64,000 nucleotides of DNA. Source: Cyathus striatus (taxonomy: Eukaryota; Basidiomycota; Agaricomycetes; Agaricales; Nidulariaceae). The stretch spans positions 6,448,001 through 6,512,000 of the forward strand of contig JAOVFP010000001.1 in NCBI GenBank assembly GCA_025738555.1, written 5' to 3'. A model generated the notes under the pieces. It had not been told where the DNA came from, did not search any database, and saw nothing but the letters and a program-made list of their open reading frames with translations. The position numbers were made by a program, and so were the translations under genes. Of this stretch, positions 23,639-36,034 are shown piece after piece (within the stretch, counting starts at the first letter, position 1; each line of letters opens with the position of its first letter).

Positions 23639-24404
23639 TGTTATATCCATGTCCGGATACATCGTGCCGACGTTCCCACGTGACCTTCTAACATACCCGG
23701 TCCATTCCCGGAATGTACCCGCTTCGGGTTTACACTTCCCGATGTTCCCACCCGGGAACGTACCCAGAACCCGTCGGGTTTTCTACCGGGTATCCCGGAT
23801 ACGTACTTTCTCTTATGACGGCCTCACCACGTCATCATTCTATTACTCCTCTCTTCCATTCCTACTTATACGTTTCATTATGGCTTTTGTAGATTAGTTC
23901 CTTATTCTTCATTCTAAGCGCGTCATTTGCGCCCCTACTCCGCTTTGCCAAGACTTCATTTCCTACTTACTCCTTTGACTTGTCCTTTGTATAATACTTC
24001 TACATTCGTATCTACAGGTTCCTACTTAGTATAAGTAGTCTTCCAGATGTAATAGGTAGTCTTCAGTATTCGTATCAACTCTGTACACTTTCTTCCTACT
24101 CTAAGTTCCGAAACCCGCTCCGGGTTTTCCTTCAGGTTTCTCTCCCGCTACCTAGTGTAGTGGCGAAGCCTTCTCTTATACTCTGGAATGTCTTCCTTGG
24201 TTACATATCATCTTCCTTGAAATACGAACCATTCCCTGGGGATATCCAGGTGGCGCAGCACACAAGCTGAAGCCACGGTTCTTTCCGCACTCCCGCTCTA
24301 CGTTTCCGCACCCGTACTCACTTTGGGTTTCCGTTATAGTTCTCCCACACCCTCCAGGTGTCTTCACAACCACTTCTAAGCAGGAAGAGAATTGGTATGT
24401 AACA
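23639..24404 (+). repeat. 3' LTR
   Basis: 766 bp, co-linear with the 5' LTR without gaps, about 2% different, all by transitions. The three bases following (CAT...) begin the right target duplication CATTG. Confidence 0.95.
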
Positions 24405-24409
24405 CATTG

Positions 24410-25344
24410 CCTGATTGGAAAGCACAGCAAAGATGTGCTTGCGTGTTCGTGTTTCGGGGTGGTATGACAGGACGTAGAGACGCTAGTGATGAGGGCTATG
24501 TTCGACAGGTTAAACACCATATTTGACCCGCGTAAGAAATTTTCGTCGGTCACTATGAAACGTCGTCTCATAAAATACTTAGACCTTCTGAAACTTGTCT
24601 GCAATCAAGTGTTAAAATGACATGCTCAACTTGCAAGGATAAGACGAAAAAGGCTACTATCTGGGTCAGTGCGTCGACATGAGGAAGCTACTGGAAAGCA
24701 GACCGATTTTGCCTTGCCTCGCCATCAACACATGTACATGTACACTAAAACGATAGCAAGTATCCCTATGTCAGACGATCAGTGGATAATAATAGCTGTT
24801 GATTATCGTCTTATCGACCTCTTTCTCCCACCAGGCTGCATCGTGATGCGACACATGCTACCCGTCTAGAACGTAAGTAACTGTTTGTGGCTACTAGGCG
24901 CTTTGTTATCTCATGCATTTTTTCAATTATTACAGATTTCTCTTAGTAGCATTTACTTTCTGTACTTTATTGGATTCCGTGTGTTTAACAGTAAAGATGT
25001 TTGTAGTGTTCGTGTTATTAGCACCATCCTGGCTAATGCCTGCGCAAAAAACTGGTATGAATATGATTTATTTATATCCCTTATCGATAAACTCTATCCT
25101 CATGTTCGTGATGCCAACACACTTAATTACTATGAATACATACATTGCATCAGATGTACATAAAACGTGAACGAACAAGTATTCATTTATAGTTAATGAT
25201 CATTCTGATGATTTGGGTCGGAACATGGTTAGCGCAACATTATATAGCTCGCTCGTGAAAGTGTTTGATCCCCCTCTCCTGTGCTCTTAAACTACCAACT
25301 CAAGTGCTACAACACCGATTCACAAGCTCAACAACACCTTTACA
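24410..25344. other. Intergenic region upstream of the NACHT gene
   Basis: No gene was recognised. Short open frames here, including one around 24885-25163, have no coding features. The last 90 bp before 25345 are C- and CAA-rich (CACAAGCTCAACAACACC), as is usual for a fungal 5' leader, and likely hold the promoter and leader of the NACHT-WD40 gene. Confidence 0.5.
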
Positions 25345-28300
25345 ATGACTGACAATAGGCCCAGTACTCACGTATTCTCTGGTGCACAACAGGTCGATGC
25401 AAGAGGTGCAAACATAATTGCTATTGGCTGTGATCAAATCAATGTCTATAATAACAACATAAAAAATGAATATGAAATCTTGGAAAAACTTAAATTATTG
25501 AAGCCTGTTGATCATAACCTGCATTATCCACCTCCATGCATGGAAGGGACAAGGGTTACTACTCTGAATGAAATTTATGAGTGGCTAAATGATTTTGGTA
25601 TGTATATTTATTGGTATTTTCACAACAGAAGGCAAATCAACCACTCTTATAGATGAATCCACCCCAAACATGATGTGGATTACTGGCAGTCCTGGCTCTG
25701 GAAAATCTGCAATAGCAGCTACTCTGGTTGAAAAATCAAAGGATTGGGAGAGACTGGGTGGCCACCATTTCTTTAAGAGGGGCAATAATGCCTTAGATGA
25801 TGCTACTGTAGTTTGGAGAACAATAACTGCAGACTTGGCATCAAAATCAAAGTATTCCATTTTGAAGGAGCAAATTGCAGAACATCTTGATAATAGCTTC
25901 CCTCTTGGAAGAATTGAATGGCATTTCAAATACCTAATTAAAAATCCACTTACTGCTTGGCAAGAGAGTCTTACTAGATTCCCACCTATATTTATAATTG
26001 ATGCACTAGATGAATGTCTATCATCAAAAGAGATCAAAAATACATTTGAAGGGACATTTGAAGGATGGACAGAACTTCCAAGACATTACAAGTTAATTTT
26101 AACTGGAAGAGCAGGTTCAGAACCTAAAACTGTTAAAAACAAACAAAATTGCAGATTTATCAAACTTGAAACTGACTCTGAGTATGATCCAGAAATAAAT
26201 GAAGACATTTATCATTTTCTAAAACATTCCTTTGAGATTCACCAGAAGGATCTGCGATTATATTCAATAGAAACAGAATTACAGAAAATGATGACAAAAG
26301 CTGCAGGATTATTTATATGGGCATCCACTGCAATGAAGTACATTACTACAAATACTAAGTTAAAAGAATCATCACCAAGAAAGAAGCTTAAACAAATTCT
26401 ATCTGGTGCTGTAGACAATTCAGTTGACACACTCTATGAGCAAATCCTTCAGACATCATTTGGAAGATGGGATGATGACAGACAGGAAATTGTAAGACAG
26501 GTGTTGGCAACAATATATTTAGCCAAGTCTCCCCTACCTGAAGATGGTTTAGAATACTTTTTGAGATGTGATAGTAATGATGATCACATGAAAGAAGAAA
26601 TTGAAAGAGTACTGAATTTCCTTCAGCCAGTTACAACAATTAGCAACAATAAAATAATGTTTCATCACTTATCATTCATTGAATTTATGGGAAAAATTCC
26701 TAAAGATAAAGAATTCTCAATAGATAGTGAAAAGCATATTAATAGAATGGGAAAAGCAGTATTTCAGATTCTCAACAATAAACTAAAATTTAACATATGC
26801 AATATTGAATCATCATACATGAGAAATGAAGAAATTTATGACTTAGAAAAAAAAGTATCTGAGCATATACCAATGCATGTTCAATATTGCTGTAAATATT
26901 GGAACTTACATTACATGGAAATGATTGAAATTGGAAAGGGTATATCAAGTTGCTTAGAGGAATTTCATATATTCATATATTGCAAATTCTTGTACTGGCT
27001 GGAGGTTATGAGTATATTAAATGAGATGGAAGAAGTACAGGAAATGTTAAAAAAACATCTCATTACATGAAAGTAAGTAGTAAATACTTCTAACTGAACA
27101 AGTATCTTACATTCCATTAGAAAGATGTGAAGGCCTTCAAATTTATTGAGGATGGTGCAAAATTTGTTGCAAACTTCTATTTCCCCATATCAAAAAGTAT
27201 ACCACACATATATCTGTCAGCACTAGCATTTGCCCCCCAAAATTCATTGATTGTAAGGCATTATTCATCCTCATTTCAAAATCTACTGTCAATAAGAAAA
27301 GGAAGAGATATAGACTGGAATATGACATTATATAATATGTATTACAATGGTTCAGGAGTGCTTTCTGTAGCCTTTTCACATGATGGAACTCAGGTAGTAC
27401 TTGGCTCAGTAGATAAAACTATCAGAGTATGGAATGTGGAGAGTGGAAAAACTATTGCTGGACCATTTGAAGGCCACAGTGAAGCAGTGTCATCAGTAGC
27501 ATTCTCTCCAGATGGGAAGCAAGTGATGTCTGGCTCAGAAGATAAAACTGTCAGAGTATGGAATGTGGAGACTGGAAAAACTATTGCTGGACCACTTGAA
27601 GGCCACAGTAAAGCAGTGACATCAGTAGCATTCTCTCCAGATGGAAAACAAGTGATGTCTGGCTCATATGATCAAACTGTCAGAGTATGGAATGTGGAGA
27701 GTGGAAAAACCATTGCTGGACCATTTGAAGGCCACAGTGAAGCAGTGACATCAGTAGCATTCTCTCCAGATGGGAAACAAGTTGTGTCTGGCTCATGGGA
27801 TCAAACTGTCAGAGTATGGAATGTAGGGAGTGGAGAAACCATTGCTGGACAATTTATAGGCCACAGTAAAGCAGTAACATCAGTGGCATTCTCTCCAGAT
27901 GGAAAACAAGTGGTGTCTGGTGCATGGGATCAAACTATTAGAGTATGGAATGTGGAGAGTGGAAAAACTATTGCAGGACCATTTGAAGGCCACAGTGAAG
28001 CAGTGAGATCAGTGGCATTCTCTCCAGATGGAAAACAAGTGGTGTCTGGCTCAGAAGATAAAACTGTCAGAGTATGGAATGTAAACAGTGAAAAGACTAT
28101 TGCTAGACCATTTGAAGGCCACAGCAAAGCAGTCACATCAGTAGCATTCTCTCCAGATGGGAAACAAGTGGTGTCTGGCTCACTTGATCAAACTGTCAGA
28201 GTATGGAATGTGCAGAGTGGAAAAATCATTTCTGGACCATCTGGAGGCCACAGTGAAGCAGTATCATCAGTATCATTCTCTCCAGATGGAAAACAAGTGG

Positions 28301-29682
28301 CATCTGGTTCACGGGATCAAACTGTCAGAGTATGGAATGTGGAGACTGGAAAAACCATTGCTGGACCATTTGAAGGCCACAGTGAAGCAGTGAGATCAGT
28401 GACATTCTCTCCAGATGGAAAACAAGTGGTATCTGGCTCATGGGATCAAACTGTCAGAGTATGGAATGTGGAGAGTGGAAAAACTATTGCTGGACCATTT
28501 GAAGGTCACAGTTTACCAGTGACATCAGTAGCATTCTCTCCAAGTGGAAAACAAGTGGTGTCTGGCTCATCTGATCAAACTGTCAGAGTATGGAATGTGG
28601 AGAGTGGAAAAACCATTGCTGGGCCATTTGACAGCCACAGTGAAGAAGTGACATCAGTGGCTTTCTCTCCAGATGGCAAACAAGTGGTGTCTGGCTCACA
28701 GGATCAAACTGTCAGAGTATGGAATGTAGAGAGTAGAAATACTATTGCTGGACCATTTGAAGGCCACAGAAAAGCAGTGTCATCAGTGGCATGTTCTCCA
28801 GATGGAAAACAAGTGGTATCTGGCTCATGGGATCAAACTATTAGAGTATTGAATGTGGAGAGTGGAAAAACTATTGCAGGACCATTTGCAGGTCACAGTT
28901 TATCAGTTAGATCAGTGGCATTCTCTCCAGATGGAAAACATGTGGTGTCTGGCTCATTTGATCAAACTGTCAGAGTATGGAATATAGAGAGTGGAAAAAC
29001 TATTGCAGGACCATTTGAAGGTCACAGTGAAGCAGTGACATCAGTAGCATTCTCTCCAGATGGAAAACAAGTGGTATCTGGCTCATCAGATCAAACTGTT
29101 AGGGTATGGAATGTGGAGAGTGGAAAAACTATTGCTGGATCATTTGAAGCTCTAGTTGATCATTCTGTTGAACCACAGAGTAAATACACACTCTTAGACC
29201 ATTATATAAAAATTCAGCTACTTGGAGGATATAAAGTGCTCAAATCTTGTTCTGAAGATGGCTGGGCAGAAGAAAAAAAACATAGATTATTATTTTGGGT
29301 TCCTACTCATTGTAGAGGACATCTGTGCAGCCTTGAAACAATTCAAATATTGTCAGATTATGAAATGTGTCAGATTGATTTAACCAATTTTGTATATGGA
29401 TCCAACTGGACCCAATGTGAAACTGGCTCACCTACTCTTCCCAAAGATATTGAACTTTATGTAGCTCACATGTTCAAGTGTTCTGATGTTATGGAAGAAG
29501 ACAATAAAAACATATACTCTGATTCCATTAATAATGATGAAGGGCAAGAAGACTCCAAACATTTTGGTACTCCAATGGAAGAACAAAAGAACATTTGTTT
29601 AAATTCATCTTTTTCTACCCAATTAGGTGTTTTACTCATAATTACTTTTTCTGTTTATATTATAGTAAAAATCACCACTTAA
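25345..29682 (+). CDS. NACHT-WD40 (NWD) NLR-type protein, one apparent frameshift
   Basis: Three exons: 25345-25597, 25629-27072 and 27121-29682, about 1,420 residues. The N-terminal 85 residues have no recognised effector domain. The NACHT-type NTPase has a Walker A GSPGSGKS at about 104-111 and a Walker B-like FIIDALDEC near 207. A C-terminal propeller region holds 14 WD40 repeats of 43 residues, followed by about 170 residues ending in a hydrophobic stretch. The first intron is only 31 bp; the second is 48 bp with GTAAGT, a CTAAC branch and TAG. As read, exon 2 stops at TGA 27068. One extra A in the A7 run at 27049-27055 would remove the stop and put the intron in phase, so either a real frameshift or a sequencing error lies there. 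Family members sense non-self or trigger cell death in fungi. The locus is almost free of CpG. Confidence 0.85.
27346..29151 (+). repeat. 14 tandem WD40-coding repeats, 129 bp unit
   Basis: Fourteen in-frame 129 bp units, each reading like GHSEAVTSVAFSPDGKQ followed by SGSxDQTVRVWNV. The units are nearly identical except at a few positions: the residues after GHS (EA, KA, LP, LS, EE), the next variable site (S, T or R before SV), and the residue before Asp in SGSxD (E, Y, W, L, R, S, Q, F). Such high internal identity permits unequal exchange and repeat-number change. Confidence 0.95.
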
Positions 29683-30487
29683 TATTGATAGTATCTGTAC
29701 TATGGAATCCTCTGTATTGTAATATATTTCACTACACATGGTGACCAAAAGTGATGGTAATCAAACATTTTTCCCACACAAATGAGAATGGTCTTGCACA
29801 TCATCTGGAATGTACCACATTGCCCACTGTTCTGAATGCCTTATAAATTTGGACATATGTTCTTTATAGTGTATTGTACTATGTAATAAAATTAGGGCTC
29901 ATTACATGATCTCAGTGAAACAGTATAAGGTATTGTTCTTTGAAGCCACATTTTTGTTAGAAAGATGATTCATTAATCTACAGAACACTTTGAGGGCTAT
30001 GGAATAGTTCAAAATTTCTCTGAAACATAACAGGTATATAAAAATATCTGATGCAAAAGTTATAAATAAGCTATTCCAATTCCCCACTAAAAATTAGAGC
30101 AGTAATTTTGACCACACATAATTAGCTCATGTGTTTCATCTTCTACCAATGAATATTATCCTCTACATGTGCTAATAACATACCTTTTGCATAGTACTCA
30201 TCTGAATCAAATACTATACATATATTTATATGTTACTGTAGTTCAGTACCAGTCTATATGGCATAAAAGCATGTAATTTTTCATTCACTCAAGTCTAACA
30301 TAAAGGAAGGCTTAAGAACCTATCATTATATCTTAGTACACAGATGCCTGTGTCTTTTAGTATTTTACTGTCATATAATAAATATATACCACATCATATA
30401 TCTAGAATATTATGAAGAAACACACACACTAATGACTTCTGTAAGCTATTTCATAGATTGTATGTTACAGATGTAGCTGATGAACTA
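29683..30487. other. AT-rich region downstream of the NACHT gene
   Basis: No gene or element recognised. It is CpG-poor and will include the 3' untranslated end of the NACHT-WD40 gene. Confidence 0.5.
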
Positions 30488-30799
30488 CTGTATTGTTCTG
30501 TATGGAGGCAATGGTCATGTGTCATTCTGACCTCATGGTGTCACTAATTTGATAGTTTGTCATGCATCATGGCAGACCAGTTGCTTCATGGGGGAGCATG
30601 TCATAAAGGCCAGTAAGTTGATTTAAAATAAGTACTGGCTAAAAATGAGCTTAAAGGTTGTGTAAAGGCACTTCCAGGCTGGGTTCAATGTTGCTAACTC
30701 TAACATTTGTCATGCATAACTTAGCCTTGATTGCTAAACTCAAGTCCAAAATTTGATATCACACTCAGCACTCTGTTGCCTCCATACAGAACAATACAG
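30488..30799. mobile_element. MITE with 25 bp perfect TIRs and TA target duplication
   Basis: The ends CTGTATTGTTCTGTATGGAG and complement are perfect inverted repeats of about 25 bp, flanked by TA at 30486-30487 and 30800-30801, as in Tc1/mariner-derived elements. The left half equals the first 105 bases of the window. It is 312 bp with no coding capacity. Confidence 0.8.
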
Positions 30800-30801
30800 T
30801 A

Positions 30802-33011
30802 AATTGTGTATATCATTTCATTATACCAATTCAGCATGCTCTAAATTTGCACTCTTCTAGAATATAGAAATATGAATATATATGCAAAATTTCAGAATGT
30901 TTGGTACAGTGAGGAATGCACTACATTCCAATTGATTCAAAGACACCTCTCATTTTGTGTGGAAAAAATGTTTAATTATTATCACTTTTGGTCATGACAT
31001 GTACTTCATTTATCATATTGGTATTTATTTAGAAATCCCAACCCTTATGAAACTTTGAATATAAACAATAGTTAGTATATTGTCTGATCTCTGATAAAAT
31101 ATAAAATATGATAGTATTGGTTCATTCATTGGCATAGTTATCTCTCCCACTTTCCACACACAATCAATTGTTTACATCTTTTGTACATATACATGTCAGG
31201 GTAAATGTAGTCTCTGATACACCATATGATGGTATTTTAGATGTACTTTTGCCAGTTTAAAGATGTGACCTTACTAAGAAAAGTACAATATTGGATTACA
31301 CAAGGGTTAAGACAACATTTGATGTCATTAGCTACTGTGTACAATCCAGCATTCTTCTACCTGCTCATTCTCAGTAAAAAGCAAAATAAAATGTTAGTCA
31401 AACATAGTCAAACAACACAACAGATTGTCAAACATTTCCATGTCATCTGACTTTGTCTGACTAATGTTTGATTTTGATGTGTACTGAGAGTCATATCAGC
31501 CTCCTACTCAGTACATAGCAAAATCATACATTAGTCAGACAAAATTGGATGACATGGAAATGTTCAAAAATCTGTCATGTTGTTCAACTACATTTAACTA
31601 ACATTTTATTTTGCTTTTTACTGAGGCTCATTTGTCATGTTGATGTTCTGTGATAGTGTTTTACAGTTATAAAAGTACTATTAAGAGCATTTCAAAGATC
31701 AACTGAAATACAGAAATTAGATTGAGAACCCCTATGGATGTACCTCCTATTTGCTTGCATCCAGTAAGCATGGGTGTCACATCCCATTCTATTCCACTAG
31801 GAATTGAACCACAAAGGAGATAGTATAGTAGTGGTGGTAATGGTGCACATCAGTAAAGTGCACAGAGGTAGTGAATAATGTATGAGAGTAGTGGAACATT
31901 GGCTTCAACTTGTGTGTTGCACCTCTTGGACTTCCTGTTCTGTATTTAGAACAAAGTGGAGTTACTGACAAAGTAGTGGAGTTGGCTCAAGGCCTGAGTG
32001 GGATAAATGGTGTAAACATAGTTGATTTGAAACTGATGTCTACCTACAATACAAAGGTAGTTTATATAGTAAACTACTTTGTCAGAATGCATATGGAGTA
32101 AATGCCCAAGGGTTTGTGGCATCCTAGGGATAAGTAAACTCCATAGAATATAGACTACAGTAGACTAGTAGTATGCCTCTAGATTACAGTCATGGGTAAA
32201 AGGCCAAGACCAGAGAATGAGGTAAAACTAATGGGGATGGAGGAAATATGAATAGATGAAGGAATGAAGGGAATAAGAATGAAGTAAATAAAGTAATAAC
32301 AAGTAAACATAATACAAATATACAATGGAGGTTGTAGCATTTGATATATGACAGTAATACATAACCAGAGGAAACATACATAATCTGGAGTAAACTCAGA
32401 GTTGACTTCAATGGTTCCAGGAATTGTCATGGATATGACAATGGGAAATCTCTTCAAAAACAAGGATGAGAAAAAAAACTGACATAAAATACTTCATAGA
32501 ACAACAATAACAGGACATATGTTTATTTAAAAACATATACATGAATACCTGAGAAGACTCAGAACAAAACTGGATCTACAGCAGGTCCATCTGGTACTGT
32601 GTCCAACTCAAAAAGAAGTGCAATGCATTGGGAAGTCCACAAAAGAGCCCTCCCATAACTTCTCACCACTCTAAGAAGTCTACTGTAGTCCAATCTGACT
32701 CTGAAGAGAAGACTGACACTGATGTCAACACTGGTGCTGTAGCAGCTGAATTTACCTATGCTAAATGAAAGAGATGTTGATTTCAGATAGTCAGGTAAGC
32801 TTGCATCTATTCATTCTACATATTTCTATTCTAACTTATTTCTTAGAAATCACTGCAGATGTCTGCACTATTTTCATTCATGATGATGCATACAAGAATC
32901 TTTCCACTGGTCAGGTACAAAAGGGACATCAATGTAAGATTTATTTGTAAGTGCAATGGTTTAATGCACTTTTGACTTTGAGACTTACCTACCTGACTCT
33001 TTGTAATACTG
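30802..33011. other. AT-rich region without a recognised gene
   Basis: Sequence between the MITE and the duplicated block. It contains the foldback element at 31370-31625 and otherwise only short, unconvincing open frames. It has no partner in copy 1 of the duplication, where the flanking sequences lie only 75 bp apart, so it entered or left one copy. Confidence 0.5.
31370..31625. mobile_element. Foldback MITE with 7 bp target duplication
   Basis: Termini CTCAGTAAAAAGCAAAAT and its complement form a perfect repeat of about 28 bp, and pairing continues through most of the 256 bp. It is flanked by GCTCATT on both sides (31363-31369 and 31626-31632). Confidence 0.75.
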
Positions 33012-34060
33012 TACCATTTCATTCAATTCAACACAGGGTGAGCACTGTGACAGCAAAATCCACCATGAGCACCTGACACTCCTATGGATCTTGCCATAAC
33101 ATTTGATCAACTTCAACAGTCCTCAACAATACTCAACTAATAATGACTGAAAAGAACACACATGAACAAACCCAAATAGCATTATAAGAACATTTTAATA
33201 CAGCTACATGAATTCCATGAGGTTTAAGTCTATTTTATGCTAGAAGAACCTTTGGTGCCTTGTGTGCTACTATCTGTCACACAGAACCCTTTTGGCACTT
33301 GGCCACCATGATGTGTGACAAGGGCCAAATTTTGACATGACACAGAGCCTCCATGGCATGTAACTGTCAAATTGAATGAAATGGTACAGTAAAAATAACT
33401 CCAAGGCTGCATTTTTCACTGGAGGAATTTCCACTCTTCATACACATATAGCAAAGTGTGTATATTATTTATTAACTCATACTCTATGTAACTTAAAATT
33501 TAATAGGCAACACTCCAAGGAGTAGTAGATTTATAGAAGTTGGGAATTGCACCTCACCCTTGTCCAATATCAAAGAGTTTGACTGAGGGGTCTGTAGGGT
33601 GAGTACTAATGAAGCTAACAGTGTTAATATTATATATATATAATGTTTACAGGCTACTACAGGGTAATTTGGAAATGTCTATTATGCAAGAGCCCAAGCC
33701 ACCCACCTTCAGCACTGGTAGACTCATAGATCACATTGTCAAGTTGATTGTATAAAGAATGAGATAAATACAAGTTAGTATTCTTAATAATATATGGTAT
33801 ACTCACCTGTATACCTGTATTTTAGGCCAAGGTAAGTTTTCAATGCTTAATTTTATATTGTTGCCCATCTATTACCAAAAGGGACATTCCTCAACAAAAT
33901 TTGCTTTGAAATAACATCCCTCAATGAGCTAAGGTAGCTAAGGATCAGATTAAGGCCATTTTCAAGAATGTAAACAGCAAGTTGTCATTTACCTTTGATA
34001 TGTGGATGTCTAAGGTGGGGAATCCATATGTTTCTATTGTTGTTCATTACATATACTGTA

Positions 34061-34779
34061 CAGTCGAACCTCTGTTAGCACATACCTCTATTAAGCCATA
34101 AACTGTTACAACCCATAGAATTTTTCATCCACCAAGTTGGTTTGCAGAAGAAAACAGTCCATAACCCATATATCATTGATACCCCATAACCCATGACTTT
34201 TGTGAGGGTTCATAACCCATATATACATCCAAGAAAGGAAATATTGCTCACCCAGGTGCACTCAAGCTGTAACAAGTTACAGGAATGCTTGAAACATTCC
34301 CCTTATTTGAACCCTTATTTTTCCGATTTATTTGGTGTCAGGAATGTATAGGTGGTTCCTACCTGTTACGTAGCTAATTTTTTGTATTTAACTGCACTTC
34401 AGTGAACTCCTGTAGTTCAACTACACTGTACTGTTCTCATATCATTCTTAATATGAAAACGTGTCAAGAAGCACTGGCAGCATCACTCACCCTTAGAAAG
34501 TACCTTGTGGATAATGCTGAGCCATATGCTAGGCAGCTTGAGCATCAGCTTGCAAGTTTCAGACGTGAGGCCTGTCTTGAGGAGTTGCAGAGTATGGTGC
34601 CCACAACTATTACGCAGTACTTCTCATATTCATAAGCTTACAAATTACATTATGTAATCAGCTGTGTAACCTAAAAGTGTCTTATGTAATCTAAGGTACT
34701 GTCACAACAGCCCATAGCCCATTACAACCCATACATTTATCTATCCACCGACCTCTATGGGTTATTAGAGGTTCGACTG
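34061..34779 (+). mobile_element. Internally deleted pogo-like (Tc1/mariner) element
   Basis: 719 bp with termini CAGTCGAACCTCT and complement, flanked by TA on both sides. The duplicate locus near 1448-1452 has a single TA and no element. Inside, 34402-34635 keeps a short piece resembling the C-terminus of a pogo-type transposase. Confidence 0.85.
34402..34635 (+). pseudogene. Pogo-like transposase C-terminal remnant
   Basis: A 77-codon frame with an EALAASLTLRKYLVDNAEPYA helix region and a C-terminal TTITQYF. This resembles the end of fungal pogo/jerky-type transposases, which commonly close with TTITDYF-like residues. The DNA-binding and DDE catalytic parts are absent, so the element is non-autonomous. 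Resemblance was judged by eye. Confidence 0.55.
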
Positions 34780-35056
34780 TACTATTTTGACCAGCTGTTT
34801 GCACCTATCTGAGTGTGATGGCCAGAACCTCTGTTTGATGGTGACTGAAGTGCATGACCAATATTGTGTACTGTTTGTAGAAAACTCCATTTGCTAAGCA
34901 TACCTTATAATAACCACATTATTTTTCTCCAATGTTCTCTGTACCTCTGCCCATGACCCTCTGTGACCAGTGACAAAGTCATTCAACTGTTCTGTTCATG
35001 AACCCTTGTAATGCATGACTGAACAGTTGGTCAAAATGGTACAGTACTCTCCACCT

Positions 35057-35943
35057 TAAAAGGGCAAAGAGGGTTACTAGGGAGTAATAGCTATGAAACT
35101 ATGTAAGGGTTGTTGCTTACTTTTGCTAACAGTCAAGCAAGTGTGAGTCTGGGGGAATATCTGCAGAATACACAAGGTAATTCTGGAATCAATACAGGAT
35201 TGCTTGTTCTACATGAGCAGGTTTGTGAGCCTTATATACTACTGAAAAAGTGGAGTTCTTAGGTACTGTACAGGTACAACATATGTCTAAATAGGGTAAT
35301 TTACTACAATGCTAGGAGGAGGGACATGTGCACTCAGGAGGTAAGGTCTGGATAGGAGAGCATAGGTCATATCTCATTGAAGGGTGCAGGCACATGTGAT
35401 AATAGAGACACACTTATTGGCTGATGCACATTCCTAATGCCCATCATGTCACAAGCCTAAAGATAGAACAATCAGCATGCATGGCTTGGGATCTATGGTC
35501 CATTCACTTTGATCAGCAGATCAGGTTGAGATGTAATTTTTCAAGATGCTGAGGGCCAATTTGGCTTGAGTCCAGAGTGATGGCAATGGCCATTGGCGCT
35601 TGATGGGCACTTTGATATTGCTGGCTTCTTTGGGTGGGTAGCACTGGGGAAACCATCCTGTGACCTAGACACATCACATTATCATGCACTTATGGTGGAT
35701 CAAGTGCCACTGGGGTTCTATATACATGCTTTCTCACTCTATCTCTTATTATAATCACTATTGCTTTCTATGTCTTTTTACTATGTCCTTAGTGGTGGTG
35801 TCTATAAATAGCATGATCATTGGCAGTTCAGACCTCACTCCAACACTTAAGTAATCCAATTATGATCACAAGTGAGTGGCTTATATTATATAGATATCAC
35901 AAAAATTACACTTATACATGTTGTACAGTTGTCAGGCATATCA
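35057..35943. mobile_element. 887 bp insertion, probable solo LTR
   Basis: Absent from copy 1 of the duplication (site at about 3105). Flanked by ACCT at 35053-35056 and 35944-35947, and ending ...ATATCA. The expected TG start reads TA, one transition away. Near its end a TATAAATAG box at about 35810 is followed by a CA-rich stretch, like an LTR promoter. No coding sequence. Confidence 0.6.
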
Positions 35944-36034
35944 ACCTGATTATCCCAACAAGTGGAAGTTGAAAAATGAACAGCTGGTATTTGAGTGAGT
36001 TAATGGGCCCCACACTGGAGTTAATACAGCAGAT

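Larger units (their letters stand above)
16458..24404 (+). mobile_element. Ty3/gypsy chromovirus-type LTR retrotransposon
   Basis: A complete 7947 bp element with 766 bp LTRs starting TG and ending CA, gag, pol in the order protease, reverse transcriptase, RNase H, integrase, chromodomain, and a polypurine tract before the 3' LTR. Flanking repeats are CATCG (16453-16457) and CATTG (24405-24409), one transition apart. Pol is interrupted by a 327 bp solo LTR at 21004-21330. Apart from that the reading frames are open, but the element cannot make a full Pol and would need help in trans to move. Confidence 0.95.

Noticed and set aside
24176..24604. 142-codon minus-strand frame across the end of the 3' LTR
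   Set aside because: Most of it is LTR sequence, with the same frame present in the 5' LTR; a real gene would not have this by chance outside the element.
27143..28393. Open frames overlapping the WD40 array on the other strand or in other frames
   Set aside because: They mirror the repeat structure of the real plus-strand frame and have no independent coding features.
27346..29151. CRISPR-like regular repeat
   Set aside because: The 129 bp period is a coding WD40 array with no spacer structure, in a eukaryotic genome.
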